NCBI RefSeq assembly: GCF_000516985.1
Contig: NW_006917099.1
Location: 1,752,685-1,816,684, forward strand
DNA: 64,000 nucleotides
From: Pestalotiopsis fici W106-1
Taxonomy: Eukaryota; Ascomycota; Sordariomycetes; Amphisphaeriales; Sporocadaceae
Direction: 5' to 3'
The notes under the pieces were generated by a model. The model did no database searches. It was not told where the DNA came from and was given only the letters and a program-made list of their open reading frames with translations. Of this stretch, positions 22,005 through 31,715 are shown one piece after another. How positions within the stretch are numbered: position 1 is the stretch's first letter; every line of letters starts with the position of its first letter. Position numbers and translations under genes: made by a program.

Positions 22005-23465
22005 TTATCCTCCCATGGCCTTTGACCGCCAATATTTGCCACGGCTAATAGTTACAGCTATCCCAATTGCCGCCAAGATCAAGAAGCCGGCCGCAATGGT
22101 CGTCGTGGCACCTAGTCCAATTGACTGAATAATGGGTATTGCCGACGCTGTGCCGCCAGCAGCAAAAATGTACCTTGTTATATAATTGACCGCAATTGTT
22201 TCTGCGCCCCGCTCAGGCATTACGTCGAGGCAGTAGCTGTTCAAGGCTGGTAGTATGAACAACTGCGCTACGCCCTGCACGAACATGGTAATAACAGTGA
22301 CGGATATTCCACCCACGGCCTCCTGGACGGTCCAGCCGTAGATCAAGATGCACGCGGGTGTGATGATGCCCAGAGGCACGAGCGAGCAACGCAAACGATC
22401 CTCGGGCGTACAATTTTCCTTACGCGCATGCATAACGTTTTGGAGTGACCAATCACAGTAGCGGCCACCCATCGAAGCTCCTACGAGATAACCGCAGCCC
22501 GGTGCGAGGTAGAATAAGGCTGACTCCACGGGGGAGGTTAGGTTGTATCGTGGGTTCAACACTTGACGGATTGGTGTCAATAGCGCGTACATACTCCACA
22601 TGATACTACCGGAAGCGAATGCTACCATTGCGAGATTTGGGCGTGACAGCAGGTATAGTGAGCGAAATGGATTTGCCCTCCGCCACAGTTGGGTGGCCTT
22701 TTGTACAAAACCGAGCCCGTACAGATCCGCATCGCCAAGCTTATGAATAGTCTCAGGAATGAGCAGAGATGCCAGAACCAGCGCGAAGCCGGAAAGTGCG
22801 GCTTGGAGAACGAAGATGTACTGCCACGGGCGATAAGTGACAATGATGCCCCCGACCAAGGGTCCAATGGCTGGTCCGAAAAGGCCACCAAAGAGGAACC
22901 ACGACAGAGCATTAGCTCGCTCTAGCGAGGTATAAATATCGCCAATAATGGCAGTGCCGACGACAAGGAAAGGTGTTCCATGGAGAGCGACGAGCATGCG
23001 CAAGACAAAATAAACTGGCAGATTTGGTGCAAAGATGGTCGCTGTGGAGAATGCACTGAAGAGCACACCAGATAGCAGCATGACCTAAATAAGATCCAGT
23101 CAATTGGCGGTACGGGAGAGGATTGATGAATGCATTCTTACCGGTCTGCGGCCATATATTTGGCTAATCGGGGCCCATATCGGTGCAGATATGCCCATGA
23201 AGACCATGTACAAGGCATTTGAAATATTGATGATTGAATCCGTGGTTTCGTAGTAATCGGAGAGCTCAGGCGTTGCCGACAGAATGCCAATGGACGAGAA
23301 GGGTGCAAGTACTCCACAAAAGGAAGTAACGACGACTATGACGAGTTTCCTCTTGTTCGAAAATCGGTTATATGGATTCTGCTCTTGGCCTTGTGGATTG
23401 TCAGAGGCCGAGATAGCTTCGCAGTCTTGCAAAGCTAGACTCCGAATCTCGAGTTGCTGGTGCAT
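22005..23465 (-). CDS. MFS transporter, DHA1 (drug:H+ antiporter) type
   Basis: Plasma-membrane major-facilitator transporter of 467 aa, about 12 membrane helices. Exons 23465-23142 and 23084-22005. The N-terminal 40 residues are polar and cytosolic; the first helix starts at KLVIVVVTSFCG. The loop between TM2 and TM3 carries the MFS signature (PISQIYGRRPV), split by the intron. TM4-TM5 contain FGGLFGPAIGPLVGGII, the antiporter motif typical of DHA1 exporters. Closest general group: polyamine/fluconazole/quinidine-resistance-like transporters. It probably exports a small organic compound; the substrate is not readable from sequence. It is head-to-head with a 6-phosphogluconate-dehydrogenase-like gene, so a link to that enzyme's product is possible. 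Confidence 0.88.
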
Positions 23466-24015
23466 GGTGCATGACCTGGTCTACAAGCAGAATAGATTCG
23501 AGGCAACTTGTGGGATACTATAGATTCGAAAACAATCGAGCAGCTTAGAGTAATGCGCACGAAGCCAGGCGAGGAATTGAAAATTACAGCATGAATCACC
23601 GGTGGTCGGGGACAAGTCAATTGCACATCGGAAGTCAGTCGAGGCAAGGGCACAGGTCCGTCACCATAGCCAGAGGATTGCACGGTATGGATTAATGCCG
23701 AAGGGGTGGAGCCCACGTATATGGTCTAGTCCCCTCGTCGGCTTGCCTTTCCGACTGATGATTCTGACTTGCCGATTCCTGTGTCATATCGCATAGAAAG
23801 TTAGTGTCAGATCTGCTATCAAATGGAGTGGTAAGGAATGTACAGTACCTCTGTTTCAGTCCTTCGCTCGGAAGCCTCGGTCTAGTCTCCTCGGAACAAT
23901 GTATATATGCACCAATGCAATTGCTAAATTTCTAGAGCTTCAAAAGCTACGACCGTTGATACCATCATTGAGCCCTAGTCACATTTCTCCCTTTGCTCCG
24001 ATTGTTTTAGGCATA
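23466..24015. promoter_or_regulatory. Divergent intergenic region, MFS / dehydrogenase
   Basis: 550 bp between head-to-head starts; includes the 5' leader of the dehydrogenase gene. An in-frame extension upstream of 24016 to 23899 exists but lacks family features. Confidence 0.45.
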
Positions 24016-24984
24016 ATGGCTGAAGACAGGACTTTTGTCGGCGTTGGCACCAGCCCATTGCCGTCCCTCGACGACGAAAGCTCCACTACGCAGAAGCCCA
24101 CCATAGCCATCATGTCCTTTGGCGAAATGGGTGCTGGCATCGCATCGCTTCTGACGTTGTACTCCTACCCTGTGATCACAAATCTGGACGGCCGCAGTGA
24201 GAAGACGTGGGAGCGGGCAAAATCGCTCAATGTCAAAGTGCTACCGTTTGCCGAAATGCTAGAGGCAGCATCCATTTTTCTTTCCATTGTTCCGCCCGCA
24301 GAGGCGTTGCCTCTGGCCAAGAAAGTCGCCAATGTGTACGCTTCTTCGAGTCCGTTGGCAACGCCCCTGCAATATGTGGACATGAACGCCATTTCGCCAG
24401 ATTTATGCAAGGAGATTGACAGTATTATTGCCCCGAGTCGAATCACCTTTATCGACGGCGCAATCATTGGCTTCCCGCCCAAGATGCTCCAAGACCAGAC
24501 GTGGTTTCGACCTTCAATCACCATCGCAGGTCCGGAGCTTGCCGAACCTTGGACATCCGAGCTCAAGTCGCTGCTAAATTTCCGACACGTTGGTAGCGCA
24601 GTGGGCGATGCAAGTGGGCTGAAAATGTGTTTTGGTGCAATTTACAAGGGCCACGCCGCCATATTTATACAAGCATACACCACGGCACACCAAATGGGTG
24701 TCTTAGAGCCTCTACGTAAACACATGGCAGAGTATTTCCCAAGTGTGATTGCCATACACGAAAGCAGCTTGAACGGCTCACAGCGGAAGGCGTACCGGTG
24801 GATCAAAGAGATGGAGGAAATCCGTATGACTTTTCAGAGTTATGGTGGTTGGGGCCCTGAAGTGTTTACTGGCGTTGCCGACGTCTTCCGCACTGTGTCG
24901 CAAACGGATCTCGAGAAGCAATCTCAGAATTCTGTAGGGGAAATCACGGAGATAATCTGTCAATCCTTAATGGAAAGGAAATAA
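24016..24984 (+). CDS. NAD(P)-binding 6-phosphogluconate-dehydrogenase-like protein with DUF1932 C-terminus
   Basis: Single-exon gene, 322 aa from ATG 24016; an in-frame ATG at 23899 would add 39 residues without conserved features. The Rossmann domain begins at about residue 35 with IAIMSFGEMGAGIA, the beta-hydroxyacid-dehydrogenase-type nucleotide loop. The substrate segment DGAIIGFPP and the helix GLKMCFGAIYKGHAA follow. The C-terminal 80 residues fit the DUF1932 domain seen on 6PGDH-like proteins in fungi and bacteria. Probably reduces or oxidises a small hydroxy acid with NAD(P)H; substrate unknown. It ends 49 bp from the 3' end of the convergent regulator gene. Confidence 0.82.
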   Translation: MAEDRTFVGVGTSPLPSLDDESSTTQKPTIAIMSFGEMGAGIASLLTLYSYPVITNLDGRSEKTWERAKSLNVKVLPFAEMLEAASIFLSIVPPAEALPLAKKVANVYASSSPLATPLQYVDMNAISPDLCKEIDSIIAPSRITFIDGAIIGFPPKMLQDQTWFRPSITIAGPELAEPWTSELKSLLNFRHVGSAVGDASGLKMCFGAIYKGHAAIFIQAYTTAHQMGVLEPLRKHMAEYFPSVIAIHESSLNGSQRKAYRWIKEMEEIRMTFQSYGGWGPEVFTGVADVFRTVSQTDLEKQSQNSVGEITEIICQSLMERK

Positions 24985-25033
24985 AGTCTAGATGTCCAAA
25001 ATATGTGCAAACCTTTTTCTAGTCCCGATCATG

Positions 25034-27334
25034 CTATGTGCCACTAAAATCAATACTCCAGAGCAATCCATTATAGGAGCTACCAAAATGTGCCGTGTCC
25101 AACAAATCTTGGCCTGTTGAAGCAGGCTCGGGTATGATGTCTTCCACTGGTGAGCTGATGCTGGCCACATGGGGTGCTGTTTCCGTCCTACGCTGATTAC
25201 TAACGCTTTGGAGAATATGGGAGAGGCAGAAGGATGCACTACCTCCCATCTCATTACCCAGGCTGCCAACAAATGATGCCTCATCTGTGTTGATGCCGTC
25301 GAGTGCCGCGCATGTCTTCTGGGACGTGTCTCCTGCTATGATCTTGAGCATTGATATTCTCGTACGTTCGAATATGTTTCTGTAGCGCTGCGCTTCTGGC
25401 CATCGCTCCGCCATGACGTAGAGCATTATGCTACAGTCCGTGATTGCACCGCGCGATGCGTGGTATGGCACTTCTCGGGGCTCAAGCCACATACAGTAAA
25501 TAAGAGTAAGCCCAGCAAGAAAGACTGACTGTATGGAGTGGGGAGAATAGCATATTTGGAAATTCGCATCGTGGGCCTGTTTGTACCGTTGGCAGACATC
25601 GATACATGCGGTGGCACAGCGCCTGAGATAAGGCGTATGAACCTGTGGTTCTGTAAGCTGCGGAAATAGGAGAAGTCGTGTTGCGTTGTGGTATTGTATT
25701 ATCTATGTCTCTTTAGCATCTAGACATTCCAGTGCGACAGTTTACATGGGCCCTGTTACTCACAAGCATCGGATTCTCGATCGGCGAACGCGAGCCATCC
25801 GTCTCTTGATGCACAGAGCTTTCCGCTCCATTGGTTGGTTTGCTGAATAACAAGGCATCGGCTTTCCAAAGATCTAGCTCTTCCAGAAACATATCGAATA
25901 ACTCGTGAGATGCATTGACATTGCGGTCTACCCGATATATCTCGTGCTGTATTGACGAAATGATTTTTCTCAATTCTATGCCGAGAATGAAATAGCTGAG
26001 ACTAGTTGTAAGCCTTCTCGGCTTATTTCCATTCTGCGTTGGTGCGTTTTGGAAATCTTGAATTGAGGTGCTCGATTCTTCCATGTCCAAAGGTAACTAA
26101 TCGCAACACAGTCAACTGCCACATCTTTGGTATGCTAGAAAATCGGGCTGCTTACCGAAACGTCGATGTCGCGATTGGATATGGAAGGGGGCCGTCCCGA
26201 TGCTATGGTAGTGTCCACATCAAGACAATAGCAGGCCCAGAACGCCCGTGTGTCTAGTTCGCGCTGGGGATCAGGCTGCAGCGCATTGGACTTCCTGTGA
26301 AGGCCAAGCGATACACAAAGCTTGACAGCGTGGCCTATCATCATCCTGTATATAATTAGTGATTTCGATACTACATGGAATTTGTCCTTGGATGTGTTAC
26401 CAGGGTCCAGGTGCCCTTGGCGCTCGCAGGCAATATGAAACAGCCAAGGCCAGGAAGATCACCGTCCTTCGATCACAATGTCCAATGATGACGTCGCGCC
26501 ATTCCATAGCCGCTTCATAATGCTGATCAGCCGAAAATGTGAAATTCCTAGCCATACCAGCAAGCTCCAGACATCGCCCACCAATAGCGTAGACAAGATG
26601 AAGTATGCTTGCTTCAAAGGGGTCCGTGATCTCAGTCCGCCGTTCATGGAACTTTTGGAGTACTGGAGTATGTATAACAGGAAGCTGACTCGAGAAAAAG
26701 TTCAAATAAGCATCGAATAACCTGTCGAGGTTCCTATCGTCGAAACATGAGATATCCGGCACATGGTAATCATTGTCCTGGGGGAAGGGTTCTGAGGCAG
26801 GCTCTAGCTCGGCGAGGTGTCTGCGAGGACGGGAGATGGGCCGATTTCCAGAATGCCTCTGACCAGACTGAACAAGAGAAGCTAGGAGACTGCCTATGGC
26901 AAGGCTCGAGCTGCCCCCTACATAAAATCCACATGCATTGAGAGATAAATCACAAACGGCACTGGACAAGGCGTCAATGCTGTCGGCTCGCGGGCGTACT
27001 CGCTCCCAATGATCGCCGGCAACATCAATGTTTCCATTAGCAGACAAGATGCTCTCAAGCTCTGCGACACGATGCTCCAGGGTCTTGACGTATATCTTGG
27101 TCTCGGCAGCGGTCGGTCCCACTGAGCCGACGTATCTACATTCACTGCCAGTTCTAAGGCAGGAAGAGCAAGAAGGCTCCAGACCATCGCACTGGACTGT
27201 CAATTATGGTGACCGACCTTGTGATGGACTCGCAGTCGTACCTTTGTCTTTCTTTGTTTACAGCGTCGGCATGCGACTAGAACCCGAGGTCGTTTGGACG
27301 GAGGTGGGTAATCCGCTGTGGGTTCATCGGCCAT
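25034..27334 (-). CDS. Zn(II)2Cys6 transcription factor with fungal_trans domain
   Basis: Predicted 691-aa regulator; exons 27334-27242, 27191-26401, 26345-26156, 26096-25764, 25702-25034, all in phase. Exon 1 encodes a basic SKRPR and the first zinc-cluster pair; splicing at 27192 gives C-x2-C-x6-C-x6-C-x2-C-x6-C (residues 22-49). A coiled segment (YVKTLEHRVAELESIL) follows, as in most proteins of this group. The middle domain has LFDAYLNFFSSQLPVIHTP, GHAVKLCVSLGLHRK and CYCLDVDTTIASGRPPSI, typical of fungal_trans. It starts 581 bp from the divergently transcribed FMN monooxygenase, which makes that gene its most likely target. It is not closely similar to the regulator at 13617 outside the shared domains. 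Confidence 0.9.
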
Positions 27335-27915
27335 TATCACCAACAAAAAGGAACTTCCGCGCCGGATATAGTTTACAATAGTAAATGACCAAGATGAAAT
27401 CTTTAGTATGCCCTCGTTCTAGGTAAAATGCGCGGTATGGTTTCCTCTTCGCATATTTGAGCCATTTGCAAGCGATGCGGCCCTTCGTGGCACTCGGCCC
27501 TTCCGATATCTCGGGTTTTTTTAGCCGACAAGATAAGAAGCCGTTTTGGGTAATTAGCTGACTACCTACTCGAAAAGTCCAGAGACAAACACTGAAGCAC
27601 GCTTTTCTAGGTAAGCCAATCCCCAACCAATGGACACCTTTGCCCTATGCCGCATCAATCTTGGTGGGCCCGCATGCTGGGTTGTGGGGCCGATGCCACT
27701 AGGCATTCAATGTCGTGTAAGTCAATATGATTTGTTCCGTGGTATGAAGGAGGATATAATCCGTTGAAAAAGATGCCATATGGGCTCCGTGCAGAATGTC
27801 ATATATGTAAATAAAGACCGAGCTTTAGTTTGTCGTATCAGCAGACCACCGTACTCCCCAACAACACCAACAATTACCAACAGCCACCCACAGCTCATAG
27901 TCTTGCGCTTCCAGA
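27335..27915. promoter_or_regulatory. Divergent promoter, regulator / FMN monooxygenase
   Basis: 581 bp between head-to-head starts. An inverted CGG pair spaced by five bases (CGG-N5-CCG) is at 27495-27505, followed by a further CGG near 27512. Such pairs are typical Zn2Cys6 sites; binding is inferred. Confidence 0.45.
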
Positions 27916-29450
27916 ATGGCCTCAACCAAATTGATCCAGTTCAATATCCTAGAAACATGTGCCACGGGTGGAAATCATTTCATTGGGCAGTGGAAGTGAG
28001 TCACCAAAGCCTGAGAATCGCTTCTCGGAGCTGCGTATGCTGACAGTGGCAAAGGAATGGTCCTCAGGACGGCTGTCGGCGAAAGGACAGACTGGATTAC
28101 TACATGAGCCTTGCGAAGCTGGCAGAGAAGGGCAAATTTACTTCCATTTTCTTTGCCGATTCCTATGGCGCCAACGATGTCTATGGTGGTAGTACTGACG
28201 CCACATACCGTGGTGGAAGTCAGGTCGCCCAGCTTGATCCATTCGTCATAGTGGGTGCTATGGCTGCCGTCACCGAAAGCCTAGGTTTTGCGCTTACTGC
28301 GAATGCCATCTACTTGAATCCTTTCATCCTGGCACGCAGCTTCTCGTCTTTGGACCACATCACCAATGGAAGAATCGGATGGAACATCGTGACGGGATAC
28401 ACAAATTCATCAGCCCTGGCGATGGGATTCGATGGTATCATGCCCCATGATCAGAGATACGCGAAGGCAGAAGAGTTTGTAAATTTGACATATAGGCTCT
28501 GGGAGGGAGGATGGGACGATGATGCTCAGGTGTTTGACGTCGAACGGGATACTGCATATGATCCTGAGCGTCTGTACAAGACGGAATTCAGTGGCAAGTT
28601 CCACAAGCTCTCAGCGATACACCAGGTGCATCCTTCCCCTCAACGCACACCTGTCATCTTCCAAGCCGGTGCGTCCTCGGCGGGTATTGCTCTAGCCGGT
28701 GCGTCCTCGGCGGGTATTGCTCTAGCCGGAGGCAACGCGGAAGGGCTGTATTGTGGAAGCATATCATCTGCTCGGACTGCTCAGTACGTCAAGACGGTCC
28801 GCGAGGCGGCCAAGGCCGCCGGTCGAGATCCCAGTAATGTCAAGGCCTTTGCCGGTGTTGCTACATTTCTTGGCCGCACAGTTGAAGAGGCCCAGGCAAA
28901 GTATCAACGAACACTTCAGAATGTCAGTGCTACAGCCGGACTCGCTCGATTCTGTGCGTACACGGGGATAGATCTAAGCAGCTATCCGTTGGACAAGCCT
29001 TTTAGTTTTGACGCCGGCGCCACGAATGCGGTTCAGGGTGTGATTGAGAGCTTCAAGGCAGGGAACGAAAACAATGATGCATGGACTCCGAGAAAGTTGG
29101 GCGAGCGGATGTCTTGCGGCGGCATGTACCCCCACGTCGTGGGCACTCCGGAAATGGTCGCCGACTTCATGGAGAAGTGGATGGAAGAGACTGACGTGGA
29201 TGGATTTAACCTCTACGCCTCGTCTTCCCCAGACACAATGCAGGATGTTGTCGAGCTTCTGGTGCCTGTCCTTCAAGCCCGTGGCAGGTACTGGAAGGAC
29301 TACGCAGTGCCGGGTGGGACTCTTCGCGAAAACATGTATATACAGCCAGGACATCGCCGGGTCAGGGATGACCATCCCGCGGCCAATTATAGGCGTGAGA
29401 GGGAAGCAGAGAGGAAGGCGAGAGATCTCAAGGCTGCCCGTATTTCTTGA
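27916..29450 (+). CDS. FMN-dependent monooxygenase, NtaA/SnaA/DszA (bacterial-luciferase) family
   Basis: Flavin-using oxygenase of the luciferase-like family, 491 aa. Exons 27916-27995 and 28055-29450; the acceptor at 28053-28054 is the one that gives GQWKNGPQDG and the family's KDRLDYY in frame. Hallmarks in order: NILETC, HFIGQW, IFFADSYGA, VAQLDPFVIVGAMAAVT, ARSFSSLDHITNGRIGWNIVT, PHDQRYAKAEE and PVIFQAGASSAG. Members oxidise substrates such as nitrilotriacetate, EDTA or organosulfur compounds using FMNH2 from a separate reductase; the substrate here is unknown. A perfect 30-bp tandem duplication (28665-28724) repeats GASSAGIALA inside the conserved flavin-binding segment; other family members have one copy, so the enzyme may be altered or inactive. 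Upstream lies its probable regulator in divergent orientation. Confidence 0.88.
28665..28729 (+). repeat. 30-bp tandem duplication inside the monooxygenase gene
   Basis: Two identical 30-bp units (28665-28694 and 28695-28724) followed by five further matching bases. It is in frame and adds ten residues. No differences between units, so it is recent or conserved by conversion. Confidence 0.97.
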
Positions 29451-29882
29451 GTATGGTAACATGGCGACTATGATTGCCGGCGTCGCTGAAGTGAGCATAT
29501 GCGGAATAGTAAGTTGGATAGCTTCCATAGACTGGCACCGTCAAATTGAATGCAGTTTTTTTATTTGAAATTTTTGTTTTCCCTTGTGCAGTTCACCCTG
29601 AGAACTATATCCCACGCATTGTCTTCAATAAATAATTCTGCTAGTATGCGTTCAGTGTACTTCGATATATCTCGTAGGCTGATGGTGAAAAACTACATCA
29701 AGCTTGCATTTCACCACTATTGCACGTATGAGTAAAATAATCCTGAAATGATCTTGAAGTGAAGTTTGAGTTGTACATGGCTAGCGCCTGAAAGTCTTAA
29801 ATCTATGTAATGGCTCCCAAATTTGAAAATTTAATGCTCTAGGTTAGTCAGAATCATCTGTACTATAAGGCCAGAGGCCTGC

Positions 29883-30099
29883 TGGTTTAAACCTCTTACT
29901 TACGGGAACAAAGGGTCAAATGAATTAGAAATAAACGCATATTTATATATTAACCACTAAGCCACAAAAGTAATGATCTTTAAACTGATCATCTATCAAT
30001 CTAAGGTTGGCAAAGCGTAGCTAAAAGTGTAATAAACTGAAGAGAGCAGAAAGCTGTAGCAGCTGCGGGGAGGTACCTAGCGCCCCGGCGCCTAGCACG
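29883..30099. repeat. Dispersed repeat family 1, copy B
   Basis: Copy of the element at 17621-17847. Shared blocks include ACTTACGG, GTAATGATCTT, GAAAGCTGTAGCAGCTGCGG and GCGCCTAGCAC. Both copies lie in convergent spacers between gene 3' ends. Confidence 0.65.
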
Positions 30100-30116
30100 A
30101 CTCCCCCACCCACGCG

Positions 30117-30134
30117 CACACACACACACACACA
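30117..30134. repeat. (CA)n microsatellite
   Basis: About nine uninterrupted CA units directly beyond repeat copy B. Confidence 0.95.
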
Positions 30135-30473
30135 AACGAAATCATATTAAGAATCACCGTACAGGACCTAGAATCCGAATATTCTTGTGAAGGCTGTGGG
30201 AGCAATGCTTCATCAAATTCAAAAGCAACCATATTGATGCGCCAGAGGGTGGCAGAATAGTGTGGCATCGGTTGACAGAACGGGAAGCGCTTACTGAGTT
30301 TATTTGTTCACTCCGTCTTTTCGTGGAGGTAGACCATGCTTAAATCCACTCTTTATTTTATCACATGTTGTTAGGTGGTAGTGTTACTTGGTCACAAATA
30401 GTGGGGAAAACTAACCAACATCATTACGAGCTACCAGAACCAGCACATTCTTTCAATGTCCTCCACCACTACG

Positions 30474-31715
30474 TCAAATTCTATCGGTCTGTAGCGAAAC
30501 TACTAGTTTCTTGCCTCCCATATCGCCTTCCTTGAGCCTTTGCAATCCTGTAGGAATCCCTGACAGTCCACAGCTGGAGATCTCGTGAGACGGCAGCTGT
30601 ACGATTTTTGATGCAATCAGACGATTAAGCTCGAGAGCATATTTACGAGACTCGGGGCAAAGGACGAAGTCCTTCATCTGCACGTTTGCTACGGTAATAT
30701 TGTCAGGAACAGTAGCACCTGATGGCAAGAACGACAGAGCCGCTATGGTGGAGGGCTGACTGGACGATAAAGCTCCCATCGTATGTATTGCGGTCTCGGG
30801 ACCAACAATGTCAATCGCTTTGGTCAGGGCATCTGGACTTCCTGCAAGGCTTGCTACCGCAGCGGAGATTTCAGCGACGATGTGGTCGTTTGTTTTGCCG
30901 TCTCGCACCACCACGCACTTGGCACCGAGGGATTGAGCTACAGCACTCGTCTTTCCTGAAGTCACAGCAATAACGTCTAGGCCACTCAGCGTGGCCAATT
31001 GAATTGCAAATTGTCCAGTGATGGTCGAGCCACCCCATATCAGGATTGGTCCTTGTCCCTGGGCCCCCTGAGCTGTGGGGTGCATGGTAGCATCGCAGGG
31101 CATAGGTACGCCAAGCCAATGCCAGAGCGTCATTGCTGCAGTGAGCCCAGGAACTCCGAGACACGCTCCATCTTCAAAAGACAAGTCTGAAGGTAGGGGC
31201 AGGACTGTATGTGCTGGCACCACCACACGGGCCTGAAAACATCCAGCTTCACGCTTTCTGTAGTATGTGCTCGACCAAACCCGATCGCCAGGTCTGATAT
31301 AGCTGACTGTGCTGCCCACAGCCTCCACCACGCCGGCCAGCTCCCGTCCATTGACCCAGGGAAACTCTGGCATACACATGGAGAAGTCAACGGACTTCCA
31401 GTCAATGGGATTCAATCCGATTGCTCGAGTGCATATCTGAACTTCTGACTCCCCAAGAGACCCTTTCGACTTGATTTGCAACACTTCATATCGTCCGCTG
31501 GAGGTAACAGCAAGTGCCTCGTGGAATGTCGAGTCGCGATGGGGTGCACCTTGGTCGCACAAGCCCAGCCCAGTTTTCGCTTCGAGCTGAGCCTCCGAAT
31601 CGCAAGCACACGCGTGTGATTCTTGTTTGCCATGCAGCGGCCGATTGCTGGCGTACACATCCCAGCGATGGAACCGAAAATGCAAGTAGCTCTTTATAAT
31701 GTTGATAGGAGACAT
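30474..31715 (-). CDS. Zinc-less MDR enoyl-reductase-like protein (LovC/trans-ER type)
   Basis: Medium-chain dehydrogenase/reductase of the quinone-reductase/trans-enoyl-reductase group. The open frame extends from 31811; I start at ATG 31715 (413 aa), but an upstream intron or another start is possible because the first 70 residues show no family match. Family signs: LNPIDWKSVDF, GRELAGVVEAVG, RPGDRVW, GACLGVPGLTAAMTLW and the NADPH loop IWGGSTITGQFAIQLA. The zinc ligands of alcohol dehydrogenases are absent. Such proteins reduce enoyl groups, sometimes on a partner polyketide synthase (LovC), and often sit in biosynthetic clusters; no synthase is seen in this window. It shares its upstream region with the MFS gene at 33088. 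Confidence 0.8.
   Translation of the reverse strand: MSPINIIKSYLHFRFHRWDVYASNRPLHGKQESHACACDSEAQLEAKTGLGLCDQGAPHRDSTFHEALAVTSSGRYEVLQIKSKGSLGESEVQICTRAIGLNPIDWKSVDFSMCMPEFPWVNGRELAGVVEAVGSTVSYIRPGDRVWSSTYYRKREAGCFQARVVVPAHTVLPLPSDLSFEDGACLGVPGLTAAMTLWHWLGVPMPCDATMHPTAQGAQGQGPILIWGGSTITGQFAIQLATLSGLDVIAVTSGKTSAVAQSLGAKCVVVRDGKTNDHIVAEISAAVASLAGSPDALTKAIDIVGPETAIHTMGALSSSQPSTIAALSFLPSGATVPDNITVANVQMKDFVLCPESRKYALELNRLIASKIVQLPSHEISSCGLSGIPTGLQRLKEGDMGGKKLVVSLQTDRI

Larger units (their letters stand above)
29451..30473. other. Convergent intergenic region with repeat and microsatellite
   Basis: Between the 3' ends of the monooxygenase and the enoyl-reductase-like gene. Holds dispersed repeat copy B and a CA microsatellite; no gene seen. 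Confidence 0.6.
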
